37,077 nucleotides of DNA from a virus, in the IMG/VR virus record IMGVR_UViG_3300008448_000274, positions 1 through 37,077 of that record. One strand, given 5' to 3'. The position numbers and the translations under genes are program-made. The notes beneath the pieces were generated by a model. The model was not told where the DNA came from. It worked only from the letters and a program-made list of their open reading frames with translations, and searched no databases. The first letter of the stretch is position 1. The number at the start of each line of letters is the position of its first letter. Below are positions 8,681 to 16,357 of this stretch, piece after piece.

Positions 8681-8802
8681 TGAAAGTTCACAAGAAAAAC
8701 TTTGAGTTATTGCAGAAGTTTTTAAAGCAACAGAATGAAGTCATTAAGCCAAATAGTAGCAAAACTAAAGGAGATACAGGAAAGTCACCCAAGACTAAAT
8801 AG
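8680..8802 (+). CDS. Small basic ORF, 40 aa
   Basis: The ATG overlaps the preceding TAA (TAATG), the same coupling used by other late genes here. It encodes a 40-aa Lys-rich peptide (MKVHKKNFELLQKFLKQQNE at the start). It overlaps the next gene (8735) by 68 nt in another frame, so the two cannot both be strongly constrained in that stretch. Real gene or regulatory upstream ORF is undecided. Confidence 0.45.
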   Translation: MKVHKKNFELLQKFLKQQNEVIKPNSSKTKGDTGKSPKTK

Positions 8803-9238
8803 CTTCTACTTTGGACAGCTATATAATTTAGGGATGTCGGACACTCCGATTTATCCTTTAATGGCTGGGACTTTATTAAACAACTCTTTAAGCGGTAACC
8901 AATTTACTACAAACATTGCGCTTGTATTTGCTGACTTAGTAAATAAAGGCGAGGAAAACAAATTAGATGTTTTAAGCGATACGCAACGGACTGCTTTAGA
9001 TGTTTATGCTTTATTTGCTGAATGGTGTAGGGATGAACAGATAGAGATAGTTCAAGAGGCTACGCTAGATGACTTTGAGGATAGATTTAACGATGAGGTA
9101 AGTGGTTTTGTAATGGAGTTCGGGTTTACTCAATTCTTTGATAAAAACACTTGTTGGGCAACCGAAGAAATAGAATACCTATTATTAGAAACTGGGGACT
9201 TCATGTTATTAGAAAGCGGAGATAAAATTTATTTATAA
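8735..9238 (+). CDS. Unknown neck/tail-completion-region protein
   Basis: 167 aa, N-terminal two thirds helical. The C-terminus holds two copies of an LLLE-T/S-GD motif (LLLETGDFMLLESGD), a short repeat common at the ends of phage tail-associated proteins. It lies between the connector and the fibre gene and its TAA overlaps the fibre start. Function not recognised; adaptor or fibre-attachment role is inference. Confidence 0.65.
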   Translation: MKSLSQIVAKLKEIQESHPRLNSFYFGQLYNLGMSDTPIYPLMAGTLLNNSLSGNQFTTNIALVFADLVNKGEENKLDVLSDTQRTALDVYALFAEWCRDEQIEIVQEATLDDFEDRFNDEVSGFVMEFGFTQFFDKNTCWATEEIEYLLLETGDFMLLESGDKIYL

Positions 9239-10359
9239 TGGCAGATTCAAAAATATCACAATTAACGGAGTTAACAACAGTTGACAAGGACAATGACTTG
9301 TTAGCGATTGTTGATACTTCGGCAACTGAAACAAAAAAGGTTTTACCAAAGAACCTACCAGTTAGCGATGCGACACAAACGGCATTAGATGCTAAACAGG
9401 CAACATTAGTTAGCGGGACTACTATTAAAACAGTTAACAGCACTTCTTTATTAGGAAGCGGAAATGTAGCCGTTCAAGAAACTTTGGTTAGCGGGACTAA
9501 CATTAAGACTATCAACGGAACAAGCGTTTTAGGTGCTGGAGATTTAACCATATCAACATCTATTAGCGATGGGGATAAAGGGGATATAACCGTTTCATCT
9601 AGCGGGACAGTTTGGACTATTGGTGACGGTGTGGTTACTGACAATATGTTAACTACTGGAATTAATGCTAATAAAATAGATGGCGGTCAGATTAGTAACA
9701 CGGAATTTGGCTATTTGAATGGAGTTACTTCCGCTATTCAAACTCAAATAGACAGCAAGGTAACTGCAAACGCTGGAATAACTGGCGCAACTAAAACTAA
9801 AATCACTTATGATTCTAAAGGTTTAGTAACGGCTGGTGAAGATATTGCAGCAAGTGATTTGCCTACTGGAATTGATGCAGCTAAAATCGGAAACGGCTCG
9901 GTAAACAATACGGAGTTTCAGTATTTGGATGGAGTTACAAGTTCAATCCAAACACAATTAACAGACAACGCTACTAACATAAGTACGGCAACAACAGAGG
10001 CTAAAAAAGAATACTTTGTTATTGCTTGTTCGGATGAAACAACTGCTTTAACAACTGGAACTGCAAAGGCTACATTTAGGATTCCATTTGCTGGTACTTT
10101 AACGGCTGTTCGTGCTTCGGTAACTACCGCACAGGGTTCGGGGTCTATCTTAACCGTTGACATTAATAAAAACGGGACTACTGTTTTATCTACTAAACTA
10201 ACGATTGATAATTCAGAAAAGACAAGCACAACTGCTGCAACCGCCCCCGTTATTAGCGTTAGTTCGATAGCTGACGATGACGAATTTACTATTGATATTG
10301 ACCAAGTAGGAAGTTCACCAACTGGATTGAAAGTAACTTTAATTGTGGCACGTACATGA
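9238..10359 (+). CDS. Tail fibre / collar fibre-like protein
   Basis: 373 aa, Thr/Ser/Asn/Gly-rich with clear internal repeats. TLVSGTTIKTVNSTSLLGSG and TLVSGTNIKTINGTSVLGAG occur at about residues 58-100, and the NTEFGYLNGVTSAIQTQIDS type repeat occurs twice (about 157-180 and 222-245). Such repeats are typical of trimeric phage fibre shafts. The N-terminus (MADSKISQLTELTTVDKDND) resembles the attachment end of phage fibre proteins. A C-terminal beta domain (about 260-373) could be the tip. Overlaps the LamG-like gene by 4 nt. Confidence 0.75.
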   Translation: MADSKISQLTELTTVDKDNDLLAIVDTSATETKKVLPKNLPVSDATQTALDAKQATLVSGTTIKTVNSTSLLGSGNVAVQETLVSGTNIKTINGTSVLGAGDLTISTSISDGDKGDITVSSSGTVWTIGDGVVTDNMLTTGINANKIDGGQISNTEFGYLNGVTSAIQTQIDSKVTANAGITGATKTKITYDSKGLVTAGEDIAASDLPTGIDAAKIGNGSVNNTEFQYLDGVTSSIQTQLTDNATNISTATTEAKKEYFVIACSDETTALTTGTAKATFRIPFAGTLTAVRASVTTAQGSGSILTVDINKNGTTVLSTKLTIDNSEKTSTTAATAPVISVSSIADDDEFTIDIDQVGSSPTGLKVTLIVART

Positions 10360-11042
10360 TTATTATTAATCCTTATAGATTTGCGTCAGCCCTTTCAACT
10401 TTATTAACTGGGCTAACTGCTTCTTATTCATTAGATGGGAATGCGACAAAAAACGTTGGTACTAATAATGGAACGGCAACAAACGTCACTTACACTACTG
10501 GTAAATTTGGTCAATGCGCTGTCTTTAACGGAACTGGAAGTATTAAAATAGCTGATTCTAGTGATTGGAATTTTGCTGCTTCTGATTTTGCGATAAGCCT
10601 GTGGTTAAAGAGGGGTACTATTGGGTCAAGGCAAATTTTTTGCGGACAAATAGGCTCTAGTGGCACTAATAACACGGTTAATGTATTTGTAGAGTTTCAA
10701 TCCAATGACACGATTCGGGCTGTTTTTGCGTCAGGAACAACACTTTATACAACGCTAGCATCAACTAATACAATAGCCGAAACAACTACATGGCACAATG
10801 TTATTGTTCAAAGGAACGGTTCTAACTTTTATATTATAGTTGATGGCACACAATGGGCAACTGCAAATTTAGGCTCAATAACGCTTAATGATAGTACCGC
10901 TAGTTTTTCACTAGGTGCGCCTGGCGATTTAGCTGCGTTCTACTTTAACGGCTACGTTGATGAAGCAAATATATGGAACGGTAGATATTTAACCTCTACT
11001 GAAATTACAGAACTACAAACAAAGTATTATCCGTTTACATAA
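10356..11042 (+). CDS. LamG/concanavalin-like domain protein
   Basis: 228 aa. From about residue 20 to 225 it reads as a LamG/concanavalin A-like glucanase fold: YSLDGNATKNVGTNNGTATN, then FNGTGSIKIADSSDWNF, ISLWLKRG, WHNVIVQRNGSNFYIIVDG and a closing FNGYVDEANIWNG. Such domains bind sugars. Following a fibre gene, it probably contributes to host-surface binding. No signal peptide is expected; the N-terminal INPYRF is a common start of phage LamG proteins. Its stop shares a base with the next start. Confidence 0.8.
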   Translation: MIIINPYRFASALSTLLTGLTASYSLDGNATKNVGTNNGTATNVTYTTGKFGQCAVFNGTGSIKIADSSDWNFAASDFAISLWLKRGTIGSRQIFCGQIGSSGTNNTVNVFVEFQSNDTIRAVFASGTTLYTTLASTNTIAETTTWHNVIVQRNGSNFYIIVDGTQWATANLGSITLNDSTASFSLGAPGDLAAFYFNGYVDEANIWNGRYLTSTEITELQTKYYPFT

Positions 11043-11269
11043 TGTATTACAAAATATCAAAAACAATCGCAGAACTATTGGGGGAATTTTCTCATAACGG
11101 GATAAACTTTTCTCCTTTCGTTCGTGAACAAGCGGATGGCACTTTCTTAGTAGCTTCTGAAATGGTCGAGGAATTAAAGGACACCGAAGAATTTAAAATG
11201 ATTAATTGGGAGGAATTAGAAACTACTTACACCTTCAACGATAAATTACCTGACAACTTTAATCTATAA
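11042..11269 (+). CDS. Small acidic protein, unknown
   Basis: 75 aa, acidic C-terminal half (EELKDTEEFKMINWEELETT). No recognised domain. TAATG-coupled to the LamG-like gene and followed 5 nt later by another small gene, so it belongs to the fibre-lysis operon. A chaperone-like or fibre-accessory role is possible but unsupported. Confidence 0.65.
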   Translation: MYYKISKTIAELLGEFSHNGINFSPFVREQADGTFLVASEMVEELKDTEEFKMINWEELETTYTFNDKLPDNFNL

Positions 11270-11274
11270 ATAAA

Positions 11275-11454
11275 ATGACAGCACAAGACATCAAGAATGC
11301 GATTGACCAAACGGTTAACGACTTTCTAACAAACAACGGACTAGCAGTTAATGAAGAGTTAATTGCAGCCGTAAACACTAGCTTGACCGATGCTATTGCG
11401 GACACATTAGACACGGTTAATCCTACTCACAATTACCCACCAGTATTGAAGTAA
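11275..11454 (+). CDS. Small protein, unknown (59 aa)
   Basis: 59-aa ORF with an A-rich leader (ATAAAATG). It is a helical, acidic peptide (MTAQDIKNAIDQTVNDFLTN at the start). The stop overlaps the next start (TAATG). Tight fit between two coupled genes and good coding character support it. Function unknown. Confidence 0.65.
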   Translation: MTAQDIKNAIDQTVNDFLTNNGLAVNEELIAAVNTSLTDAIADTLDTVNPTHNYPPVLK

Positions 11455-11828
11455 TGAAAAAGTATCTACTCTTAGCTTCCATTGTCTTGTTTTCTTTTGG
11501 GTACATGGTATCAGACGTAATGTTTGACGTATCTACTCCCGAAGGGTTAATGAGTGCATGGAAGTTAAGAATGATACTAATTTCGTTTTACACCTTGCTT
11601 TTGTACGTTTCAAACATAGCCTCATTTAAGTTCTACGAGGTTAAGCAGATTAGCGTTATTAGCGTGGTTTCAATAGGAATTGTTACCCTAGACATTATTC
11701 ATAAATTATTAGACATAAATTCTTTTAGCTGGACTGACTTGGTATTCATAGCCATTACATCAATCGGTTCACTTCTTTACTACTACCCCGAAATAAGAGC
11801 AAAACTATGGCAGAAAACAAAGAAATGA
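11454..11828 (+). CDS. Membrane protein in lysis cassette
   Basis: 124 aa with about four hydrophobic segments (roughly residues 3-20, 40-60, 66-86, 92-112) and a basic C-terminus (KLWQKTKK). It sits at the head of a run of membrane and lysis genes (11807, 12129, 12593). It could be a holin, antiholin or other membrane factor. The family was not recognised, so the lysis role is from context. Confidence 0.65.
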   Translation: MKKYLLLASIVLFSFGYMVSDVMFDVSTPEGLMSAWKLRMILISFYTLLLYVSNIASFKFYEVKQISVISVVSIGIVTLDIIHKLLDINSFSWTDLVFIAITSIGSLLYYYPEIRAKLWQKTKK

Positions 11829-12132
11829 AGACATTAAAAGAGGAATTATCCGATTTAAGACTAGCGGTTCACGCAACTAATAAGAGCGTGGATAGGTTGG
11901 TTTTTATTCTTAACAACGATGAAGGGACGGGTAGAATGGGGCTAGTATCAGAAGTTAGAAATCTTGACAAGGACGTTAAGGAGGTAAAAAAAAAATGGAT
12001 GACTATATCAAGTCACGAGAGATTGCAGATGCCTTCGCTAAGGGCAAAATCGCAGCGTATGGCTTGGTTGGCGGGGTTGCTTGGTCTATCATTACATTAA
12101 TTGTTAGTTACATTATTAAAAAGTTTGCATGA
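11807..12132 (+). CDS. Coiled-coil/TM lysis-cassette protein, joined by -1 slip on A10
   Basis: Two frames make one sensible protein. Frame one (ATG 11807) encodes an XhlA-like coiled coil (LNNDEGTGRMGLVSEVRNLD at about 36-55) and reaches the A10 run at 11986-11995. Beyond it, that frame gives a peptide without membrane character and stops at 12100. The -1 frame after the run encodes a soluble linker and a clear transmembrane helix (YGLVGGVAWSIITLIVSYII), stopping at 12130-12132 in an ATGA overlap with the endolysin. The joined product is 108 aa: coiled coil plus C-terminal anchor. Alternatives are a separate 45-aa TM protein starting at ATG 11995, or a homopolymer sequencing error. Confidence 0.65.
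11986..11995 (+). other. A10 slippage/frameshift site
   Basis: Ten consecutive A, in codons GTA AAA AAA AAA TGG. Runs of 9-10 A are known sites of transcriptional slippage and of -1 ribosomal frameshifting. A -1 slip joins the coiled-coil frame to the transmembrane frame. Confidence 0.6.
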
Positions 12133-12596
12133 GTAAATTAATTGAAATAGCTGAAAAGGAAATCGGCGTAAGTGAACAACCACCACAATCTAATAAAGTA
12201 AAGTATAATACTTGGTTCTATGGTAAAGAAGTGTCGGGTAGTGCTTATGCTTGGTGTGGTGCTTTTGTGTCTTGGGTGTATGCTCAAGCGGGTATGCCAT
12301 TAGGGACTATCGATTATTTAAAAGGCTTTGCAGGGTGTCCTTATGCAGTTAAGAATGTAGCAAAGTGGGGTAAAATAGTTACCGCTCCAGAAGCGGGTGA
12401 TGTGGTGTTTTTTGATTGGGATAAGAACGGGAGGCATGACCACACTGGAATATTTGAAAAGGACTTAGGAGGCGGTTTTTTTAGTTCCATTGAAGGAAAT
12501 ACTGCAATAGGAAATGATAGCAATGGAGGCTCTGTAATGAGGCGTAAAAGGTCTTATTCTATGGCTATTTTTGTTAGGCCAAATGTAAAGAAATGA
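12129..12596 (+). CDS. Endolysin, CHAP-type peptidoglycan hydrolase
   Basis: 155 aa single-domain enzyme resembling the TIGR02594/CHAP amidase-endopeptidase family. Catalytic Cys43 lies in YAWCGAFVSWVYAQAG, His105 in RHDHTGIFE, and the Glu/Asn pair in SIEGNT (about 122-124). It cleaves peptidoglycan peptide or amide bonds. There is no signal peptide, so it should need a holin to reach the wall. It is flanked by the coiled-coil/TM gene (4-nt overlap) and a two-TM holin-like gene (4-nt overlap), a compact lysis cassette. Confidence 0.88.
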   Translation: MSKLIEIAEKEIGVSEQPPQSNKVKYNTWFYGKEVSGSAYAWCGAFVSWVYAQAGMPLGTIDYLKGFAGCPYAVKNVAKWGKIVTAPEAGDVVFFDWDKNGRHDHTGIFEKDLGGGFFSSIEGNTAIGNDSNGGSVMRRKRSYSMAIFVRPNVKK

Positions 12597-12844
12597 AACA
12601 ACTTTGGAGTAAATTAATAGGGACTTTTGATAATTCAAAGGATGGGTTTTCAGCCCGTAAAATGTCTGCTTTCGCTGGGGTTATTTCGGCTATTGTAGTA
12701 ACCTTTTATAAAATACCTACTATATACCAATTAGAGGCATTATATGCTTGGCTAGTGTTTGCTTTAGCTTGTCTTGGTATTGTAACGGCAGAGCAAGTTA
12801 TTAAGTTTAAAAACGGTAATTCGGAGGTTAAAGAGGGGCAGTAA
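12593..12844 (+). CDS. Holin-like membrane protein
   Basis: 83 aa with two hydrophobic helices (about residues 24-42 and 50-68), a basic/aromatic N-terminus and a charged C-terminus (KFKNGNSEVKEGQ). Size, topology and 4-nt overlap with the endolysin fit a class II holin. It is the last gene of the rightward late transcript. Confidence 0.7.
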   Translation: MKQLWSKLIGTFDNSKDGFSARKMSAFAGVISAIVVTFYKIPTIYQLEALYAWLVFALACLGIVTAEQVIKFKNGNSEVKEGQ

Positions 12845-12863
12845 TGTAAGGTGCAATATTTCG

Positions 12864-12897
12864 CTTACTTATAACACGAGCTAAGAAGTAAGTTTTT
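12864..12897 (+). terminator. Possible weak terminator at end of late transcript
   Basis: CTTACTT (12864-12870) pairs with AAGTAAG (12886-12892), followed by TTTTT. The stem is AT-rich and the loop is 15 nt, so it is weak. It lies in the convergent gap (12845-12903) where a terminator is expected. Confidence 0.4.
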
Positions 12898-12903
12898 AAA
12901 AGC

Positions 12904-13107
12904 CTACGCACTTTTTGACGCTAAATATCCCATTACTTGTTCTTTTGCCTTATCTTCACTTACGGATAATAATGTCATTGTAAATAATATCAATTTATCC
13001 TCATAAAGAGCGTTTATTTCTTTAATTACATTTTTTGTTTCAAGAGGGCAAGAAACATCGTGCTTGTCCATGATTAAAGATATTTCTTCGGCGATTCCGT
13101 ATTTCAT
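12904..13107 (-). CDS. Small early protein, unknown (67 aa)
   Basis: 67 aa, helical. Two Ile/Glu/Lys-rich helices flank VSCPLETKNV. No domain recognised. It is the last gene of the leftward block and overlaps the upstream 59-aa gene by ATGA, so it is part of an operon. Regulatory or host-takeover function is possible but not shown. Confidence 0.6.
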   Translation of the reverse strand: MKYGIAEEISLIMDKHDVSCPLETKNVIKEINALYEDKLILFTMTLLSVSEDKAKEQVMGYLASKSA

Positions 13108-13283
13108 TTTTTTATAATTTTAATTTTAGTGATTCCTTCTTTTTTAAGACTTGTAATTGCGTTTTTCATTTCTTGTTCAGAGTAAGTTATAATTTTATAT
13201 TTATCCCAAAAAACGTAATAACAAATCCTTTTTTCACTAGGTCTTTTGATGCCAAAAATTCCCTTATCAAATTTGTTTATCAT
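13104..13283 (-). CDS. Small basic protein, unknown (59 aa)
   Basis: 59 aa, basic. Contains CYYVFWDKYKIITYSEQEM and a Lys-rich C-terminus. ATGA overlap with the next gene supports it. No recognised domain. Confidence 0.6.
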   Translation of the reverse strand: MINKFDKGIFGIKRPSEKRICYYVFWDKYKIITYSEQEMKNAITSLKKEGITKIKIIKK

Positions 13284-13334
13284 GCCTTCACTATTTTTAA
13301 AAACCTACTCTTAGCCCGAAAACGTTACCGCCAA

Positions 13335-13553
13335 TTAAAGCGGACGTGATATATCGCATTTCCATCGCCAAAATCCTTGCATATCATCAAACAAAATATC
13401 TATATTTAAACTATTCCAATTCAAATAAAGTAGCAATTCTTTAATGTCTTTAGTTTTTGGTTCAACATCACTTGTTCCTTCTGCTACCATCAAATCTGGT
13501 GTTTGGTCTCTAATTTCTGTATTTTCTCTTGTAACTGTCATTTTTGTGTCCAT
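13335..13553 (-). CDS. Small acidic protein, unknown (72 aa)
   Basis: 72 aa, acidic and Trp-containing at the C-terminus (MQGFWRWKCDISRPL). Its start is preceded by the AAAAACACGAAT leader shared by five other early genes, and it is divergent from the lipoprotein gene at 13582 across a 28-bp gap that carries a perfect palindrome. No domain recognised. Confidence 0.55.
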   Translation of the reverse strand: MDTKMTVTRENTEIRDQTPDLMVAEGTSDVEPKTKDIKELLLYLNWNSLNIDILFDDMQGFWRWKCDISRPL

Positions 13554-13568
13554 ATTCGTGTTTTTTTT
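13554..13568 (-). promoter_or_regulatory. AAAAACACGA start leader (copy 1)
   Basis: On the minus strand A8-CACGAAT directly abuts the ATG at 13553. Confidence 0.55.
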
Positions 13569-13581
13569 GTAAATTTACAAA
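13566..13581. promoter_or_regulatory. 16-bp perfect palindrome in divergent gap
   Basis: TTTGTAAATTTACAAA is its own reverse complement and directly abuts the ATG at 13582. It is a candidate operator for a dimeric regulator, or a symmetric promoter element controlling both divergent genes. Confidence 0.5.
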
Positions 13582-13989
13582 ATGCGTTTAATAATCCCAA
13601 TACTTTTTTTAATTTCTTCTTGTTCCTGCAACTACCATCTTAAACGTGCAGAGGCTAAATGTGGCACGAGAAAGATAGTTGATACCCTATTAGTCCGTGA
13701 TACCCTATTAATCAATTCCGTTCAATTAGACACGCTATTTAAGCCAATACAAGGTGATACTGTGTATTTGACCAAAGATAGGCTTAAAATCAAATATGTT
13801 AAATTGGCTGGGGATAGTGTTTTCATTACTGGCAAATGTGATAGTATTATCTCTATTCGTGAAGTAAAAGTACCATGCACCACCACTATTCTCGAACCAA
13901 CGGTTAGCAAATGGCACATAGCACTTTATATCTTGATAGCTTTATTAGTAGGTTATTTAGTTAGGTGGGTTAAATCTTTACTTTCTTAA
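13582..13989 (+). CDS. Lipoprotein with C-terminal TM, candidate unimolecular spanin
   Basis: 135 aa. The N-terminus is a lipoprotein signal (MRLIIPILFLISSC, lipobox LISSC, Cys14). The middle (about 25-105) is beta-rich with repeated DTLL/DTVYL elements. The C-terminus has one hydrophobic helix (about 112-128, IALYILIALLVGYLV) followed by basic residues. An outer-membrane lipid anchor plus inner-membrane helix in one chain is the design of unimolecular spanins such as T1 gp11, which fuse the two membranes at lysis. It is the only plus-strand gene inside the leftward block, about 740 nt past the holin. Surface exclusion lipoprotein is the alternative. Confidence 0.6.
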   Translation: MRLIIPILFLISSCSCNYHLKRAEAKCGTRKIVDTLLVRDTLLINSVQLDTLFKPIQGDTVYLTKDRLKIKYVKLAGDSVFITGKCDSIISIREVKVPCTTTILEPTVSKWHIALYILIALLVGYLVRWVKSLLS

Positions 13990-14119
13990 TCAACAATTCA
14001 ATAACCTGTGTCCTGCTTTTATTAGGGTATTTCTTTTTACGCTTTTCATCGAATTTCTCAATGTCTTTAATAAAAAATGCAAAGTTATATATCTTTCGTC
14101 CGTCTGCTCTTTTTCCCAT
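13970..14119 (-). CDS. Ribbon-helix-helix-like small protein (49 aa)
   Basis: 49 aa, basic. The N-terminal strand (GRKIYNFAFFIKDIEKF) is followed by KYPNKSRTQVIELLIKK, which matches the strand-helix-turn-helix pattern of Arc/CopG DNA-binding proteins. It overlaps the end of the convergent lipoprotein gene by 20 nt. A phage transcription regulator is the natural guess; the nearby palindrome at 13566 would be a candidate target. Confidence 0.55.
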   Translation of the reverse strand: MGKRADGRKIYNFAFFIKDIEKFDEKRKKKYPNKSRTQVIELLIKKVKI

Positions 14120-14122
14120 AAA

Positions 14123-14302
14123 TCAATCTAATTTTTTACTGATACTAACAAAAAACTCGCCTCTCCGTTCATCTGTTAATTTATATACACACGTAGGCAT
14201 ATTGTCTATTCTAATCATCTTAACAAAATGACATTCGCCAGTTATACAAAAAGCCTCTTTTAGAAACTCTTCCATTTTTGGTTTATTTTTCTCAATCCCC
14301 AT
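14123..14302 (-). CDS. Small early protein, unknown (59 aa)
   Basis: 59 aa from the ATG at 14302; a TTG start at 14314 would overlap the upstream gene and is less likely. Contains ITGECHFVKMIRIDNMPTC. No domain recognised. Three nt separate it from the ribbon-helix-helix-like gene. Confidence 0.55.
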   Translation of the reverse strand: MGIEKNKPKMEEFLKEAFCITGECHFVKMIRIDNMPTCVYKLTDERRGEFFVSISKKLD

Positions 14303-14307
14303 ATTCT

Positions 14308-14535
14308 TTACCAATTAGTGTAGTACTTACCTTCTTTCTCTGTTAGGGTGTATTTTTTGGAAATGTCATACCAATTTAGGTCTGGCATAATAAACATTGA
14401 TAGCATTGGTTCAACTCTATCTGACATTTTTTTAATTAACCGATAATCTGAAATTTTATTCAATCTCCTTACTTCCTCCCTAATCTCATCAGGTAGAGCG
14501 TTAATGTAGTCGCCTATTGTTTTTACTTCTGTCAT
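14308..14535 (-). CDS. Small early protein, unknown (75 aa)
   Basis: 75 aa, helical N-terminal half (TIGDYINALPDEIREEVRRL) then a Met-rich stretch. No domain recognised. Located in a run of short leftward genes separated by a few bases. Confidence 0.55.
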   Translation of the reverse strand: MTEVKTIGDYINALPDEIREEVRRLNKISDYRLIKKMSDRVEPMLSMFIMPDLNWYDISKKYTLTEKEGKYYTNW

Positions 14536-14554
14536 GGGTTAAATATGGCTTTTC

Positions 14555-14815
14555 TTACTTAACACTTTCATCGAATTTAGTAAATTCAATAACGTTGAAT
14601 TTCCTTTCAACTAAATACTCTACCGATGAAATAGAACCGATTGTTGTATCTTTAAGATTTGAAGCAATAACGACAGCGGTTGGTCTTTCTAAAAACTTGT
14701 CACTAAATTTAGTGTACACGGCGTTTTTTCCTAGTGCTCTTTTTATTCTATGAAACCCGTCCTTGCTTACTATTAACACGGCGGTTCTGTTTGGGTTGGT
14801 GTATGGTTTTTTCAT
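14555..14815 (-). CDS. Small basic early protein, unknown (86 aa)
   Basis: 86 aa, alternating basic and hydrophobic segments (NRTAVLIVSKDGFHRIKRAL, then RPTAVVIASNLKDTTIGS). The pattern suggests a small alpha/beta fold. No family recognised. Starts 1 nt after the upstream 58-aa gene ends. Confidence 0.55.
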   Translation of the reverse strand: MKKPYTNPNRTAVLIVSKDGFHRIKRALGKNAVYTKFSDKFLERPTAVVIASNLKDTTIGSISSVEYLVERKFNVIEFTKFDESVK

Positions 14816-14816
14816 C

Positions 14817-14993
14817 CTACTTCTTATTAATGGTTTGTTTTATTGGTTTGCTATTTAAAAAGTCCACATACTCTTTAGCGTAATCTTCTAATCCTATGGG
14901 AAATAATACAACTTCCTTTCCTTTAGAATCTAATACAGCCCGATTATGCTTTCTTCCTAATCTAAATGGCGGGGTAAATATTTGGTCTGACAT
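14817..14993 (-). CDS. Small early protein, unknown (58 aa)
   Basis: 58 aa, too short for most ORF thresholds. Begins MSDQIFTPPFRLGRKHNRAV and ends in a Lys-rich tail. Coding character and packing between genes support it. No function recognised. Confidence 0.55.
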   Translation of the reverse strand: MSDQIFTPPFRLGRKHNRAVLDSKGKEVVLFPIGLEDYAKEYVDFLNSKPIKQTINKK

Positions 14994-15053
14994 GGTTAAT
15001 GTTTTGGTGTGTAAGGCGTAAGGTTGAGTTTGTAAATGGGTTAGAGGTTATTG

Positions 15054-15305
15054 CTAAAACCACTTTTCAATAAAGCCGTCATACATTTTTCGTTCAGCTT
15101 CTGTCGCTTTTGCCATTTCCTTTTCTACGCATTGTAATATAGTTGCGACAAATGCACCGCTTTCAGGATAACCTTTGTCTTTAAGCGACTTTCGCCATAA
15201 AGCTGATGCTAATGACATTAAGTGTCCATACCCAATTTGTTCTCCAATTTCTTTAACGGCTTTTACTTCTGATTTTAAGTTTGTAATTTCTTGTTCTGAA
15301 TACAT
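15054..15305 (-). CDS. Small helical early protein, unknown (83 aa)
   Basis: 83 aa, largely helical with a Lys/Glu-rich N-terminus (EQEITNLKSEVKAVKEIGEQ) and LASALWRKSLKDKG in the middle. No domain recognised. Proteins of this look are common in Bacteroidetes phage early regions. Confidence 0.6.
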   Translation of the reverse strand: MYSEQEITNLKSEVKAVKEIGEQIGYGHLMSLASALWRKSLKDKGYPESGAFVATILQCVEKEMAKATEAERKMYDGFIEKWF

Positions 15306-15338
15306 TTGTTAAATTTTATGTTTCGTTTATTTCAATCT

Positions 15339-16214
15339 TCACTTCCCTTGCTTAACAACTTCTCTTAACTGTTCTACTGTAATCCCTGACTTATTAGCTA
15401 CTTCTTCAATGGTGGGGAGAGGTTTTTTAGAGATTGAAATCCACTGAAAAACATTAAATACATCCCCATTAACAAAATATTCATTATGATGTTCAGCAAC
15501 ACACAAATAAGGCTTCGATAATCTTTCGTCATATCTGTAAAATATACGTTTACCTGATTGGGTTTCCACTTCCTCCCCCTCTGTAAAAGTACCACAAGGA
15601 GTGACATATACTGGCTTGGTTGGCTTTTCTTCTTGCTTCACTGGTTCGGGTTGATTAACTCCTTCTCTTTTCCGTAATTCGTAAAGTTTTTCGAGAACTT
15701 CGGTAGGGTTGTTTTGGTAGGCTTCTACTGAAACGGCATATTTCCAATGTGCGCCAGTAAAATATCCGCCATCTTTAATTCCTCCAAAACTTGTAAATCC
15801 AGAAACTCCATCTTTAACATCATCCTCGAAATCAATAAAACCAGTTTTATCGCTTCTGTAAATATCCTCCCCAATCTCCAAAGGATAGCCCAATGAATCT
15901 CTGTATTGTGGTTCACTTTCAAAGCGTTCAGGGTAGCGGGTGAAAAATGGAGTGAATTTCTTAATAGATAATGTTTCACTCCAAAAATCCTCTCCCTCGA
16001 TTGCTTCACACCAATCAAATCCACCTCGATGGATATCGTGCATCCTACCCTTCTCAAACACCTCCACATCCCATTTACCATTCTGCTCATACTGCCTTTG
16101 TAGCATCTTTGAAATTACCTCACGGGGGATTCCTACTAAATCTCCTTTGGGTTCGTACTTCTTTGCAAAGTCAACTATTTGACTTATTACTTCGGGGGTT
16201 AATTCGTGTTTCAT
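15339..16214 (-). CDS. Unknown early protein (291 aa)
   Basis: 291 aa. The N-terminal 180 residues hold an alternating acidic/aromatic domain (GGFDWCEAIEGEDFWSETL, then a Gly-rich YFTGAHWKYAVSVEAY near 155-170). A Pro/Lys linker follows (about 195-210), then a beta-rich C-terminal part and a helical end with ANKSGITVEQLREVVKQ, which looks like a small DNA-binding-type helix pair. Two-domain architecture, function not recognised. ATGA overlap with the upstream 48-aa gene. Confidence 0.6.
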   Translation of the reverse strand: MKHELTPEVISQIVDFAKKYEPKGDLVGIPREVISKMLQRQYEQNGKWDVEVFEKGRMHDIHRGGFDWCEAIEGEDFWSETLSIKKFTPFFTRYPERFESEPQYRDSLGYPLEIGEDIYRSDKTGFIDFEDDVKDGVSGFTSFGGIKDGGYFTGAHWKYAVSVEAYQNNPTEVLEKLYELRKREGVNQPEPVKQEEKPTKPVYVTPCGTFTEGEEVETQSGKRIFYRYDERLSKPYLCVAEHHNEYFVNGDVFNVFQWISISKKPLPTIEEVANKSGITVEQLREVVKQGK

Positions 16215-16357
16215 TGTTTATTAGTTTTAACTGCTTTACTTCCTTTACCTATCCCTCTAAAAAAAGACTTTTCAAGCACATCTCTAGGCTCGGGTACTAT
16301 CGTAACCCATTTACCATCTCTTTTTACCTTGTAAGGTGGTGGTTGATACTTGCCCAT
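16211..16357 (-). CDS. Small basic protein, unknown (48 aa)
   Basis: 48 aa, Pro and Lys rich (MGKYQPPPYKVKRDGKWVTI at the start). It overlaps both neighbours: the stop forms ATGA with the 291-aa gene, and its ATG touches the end of the 147-aa gene. Real by packing, function unknown. Confidence 0.55.
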   Translation of the reverse strand: MGKYQPPPYKVKRDGKWVTIVPEPRDVLEKSFFRGIGKGSKAVKTNKQ

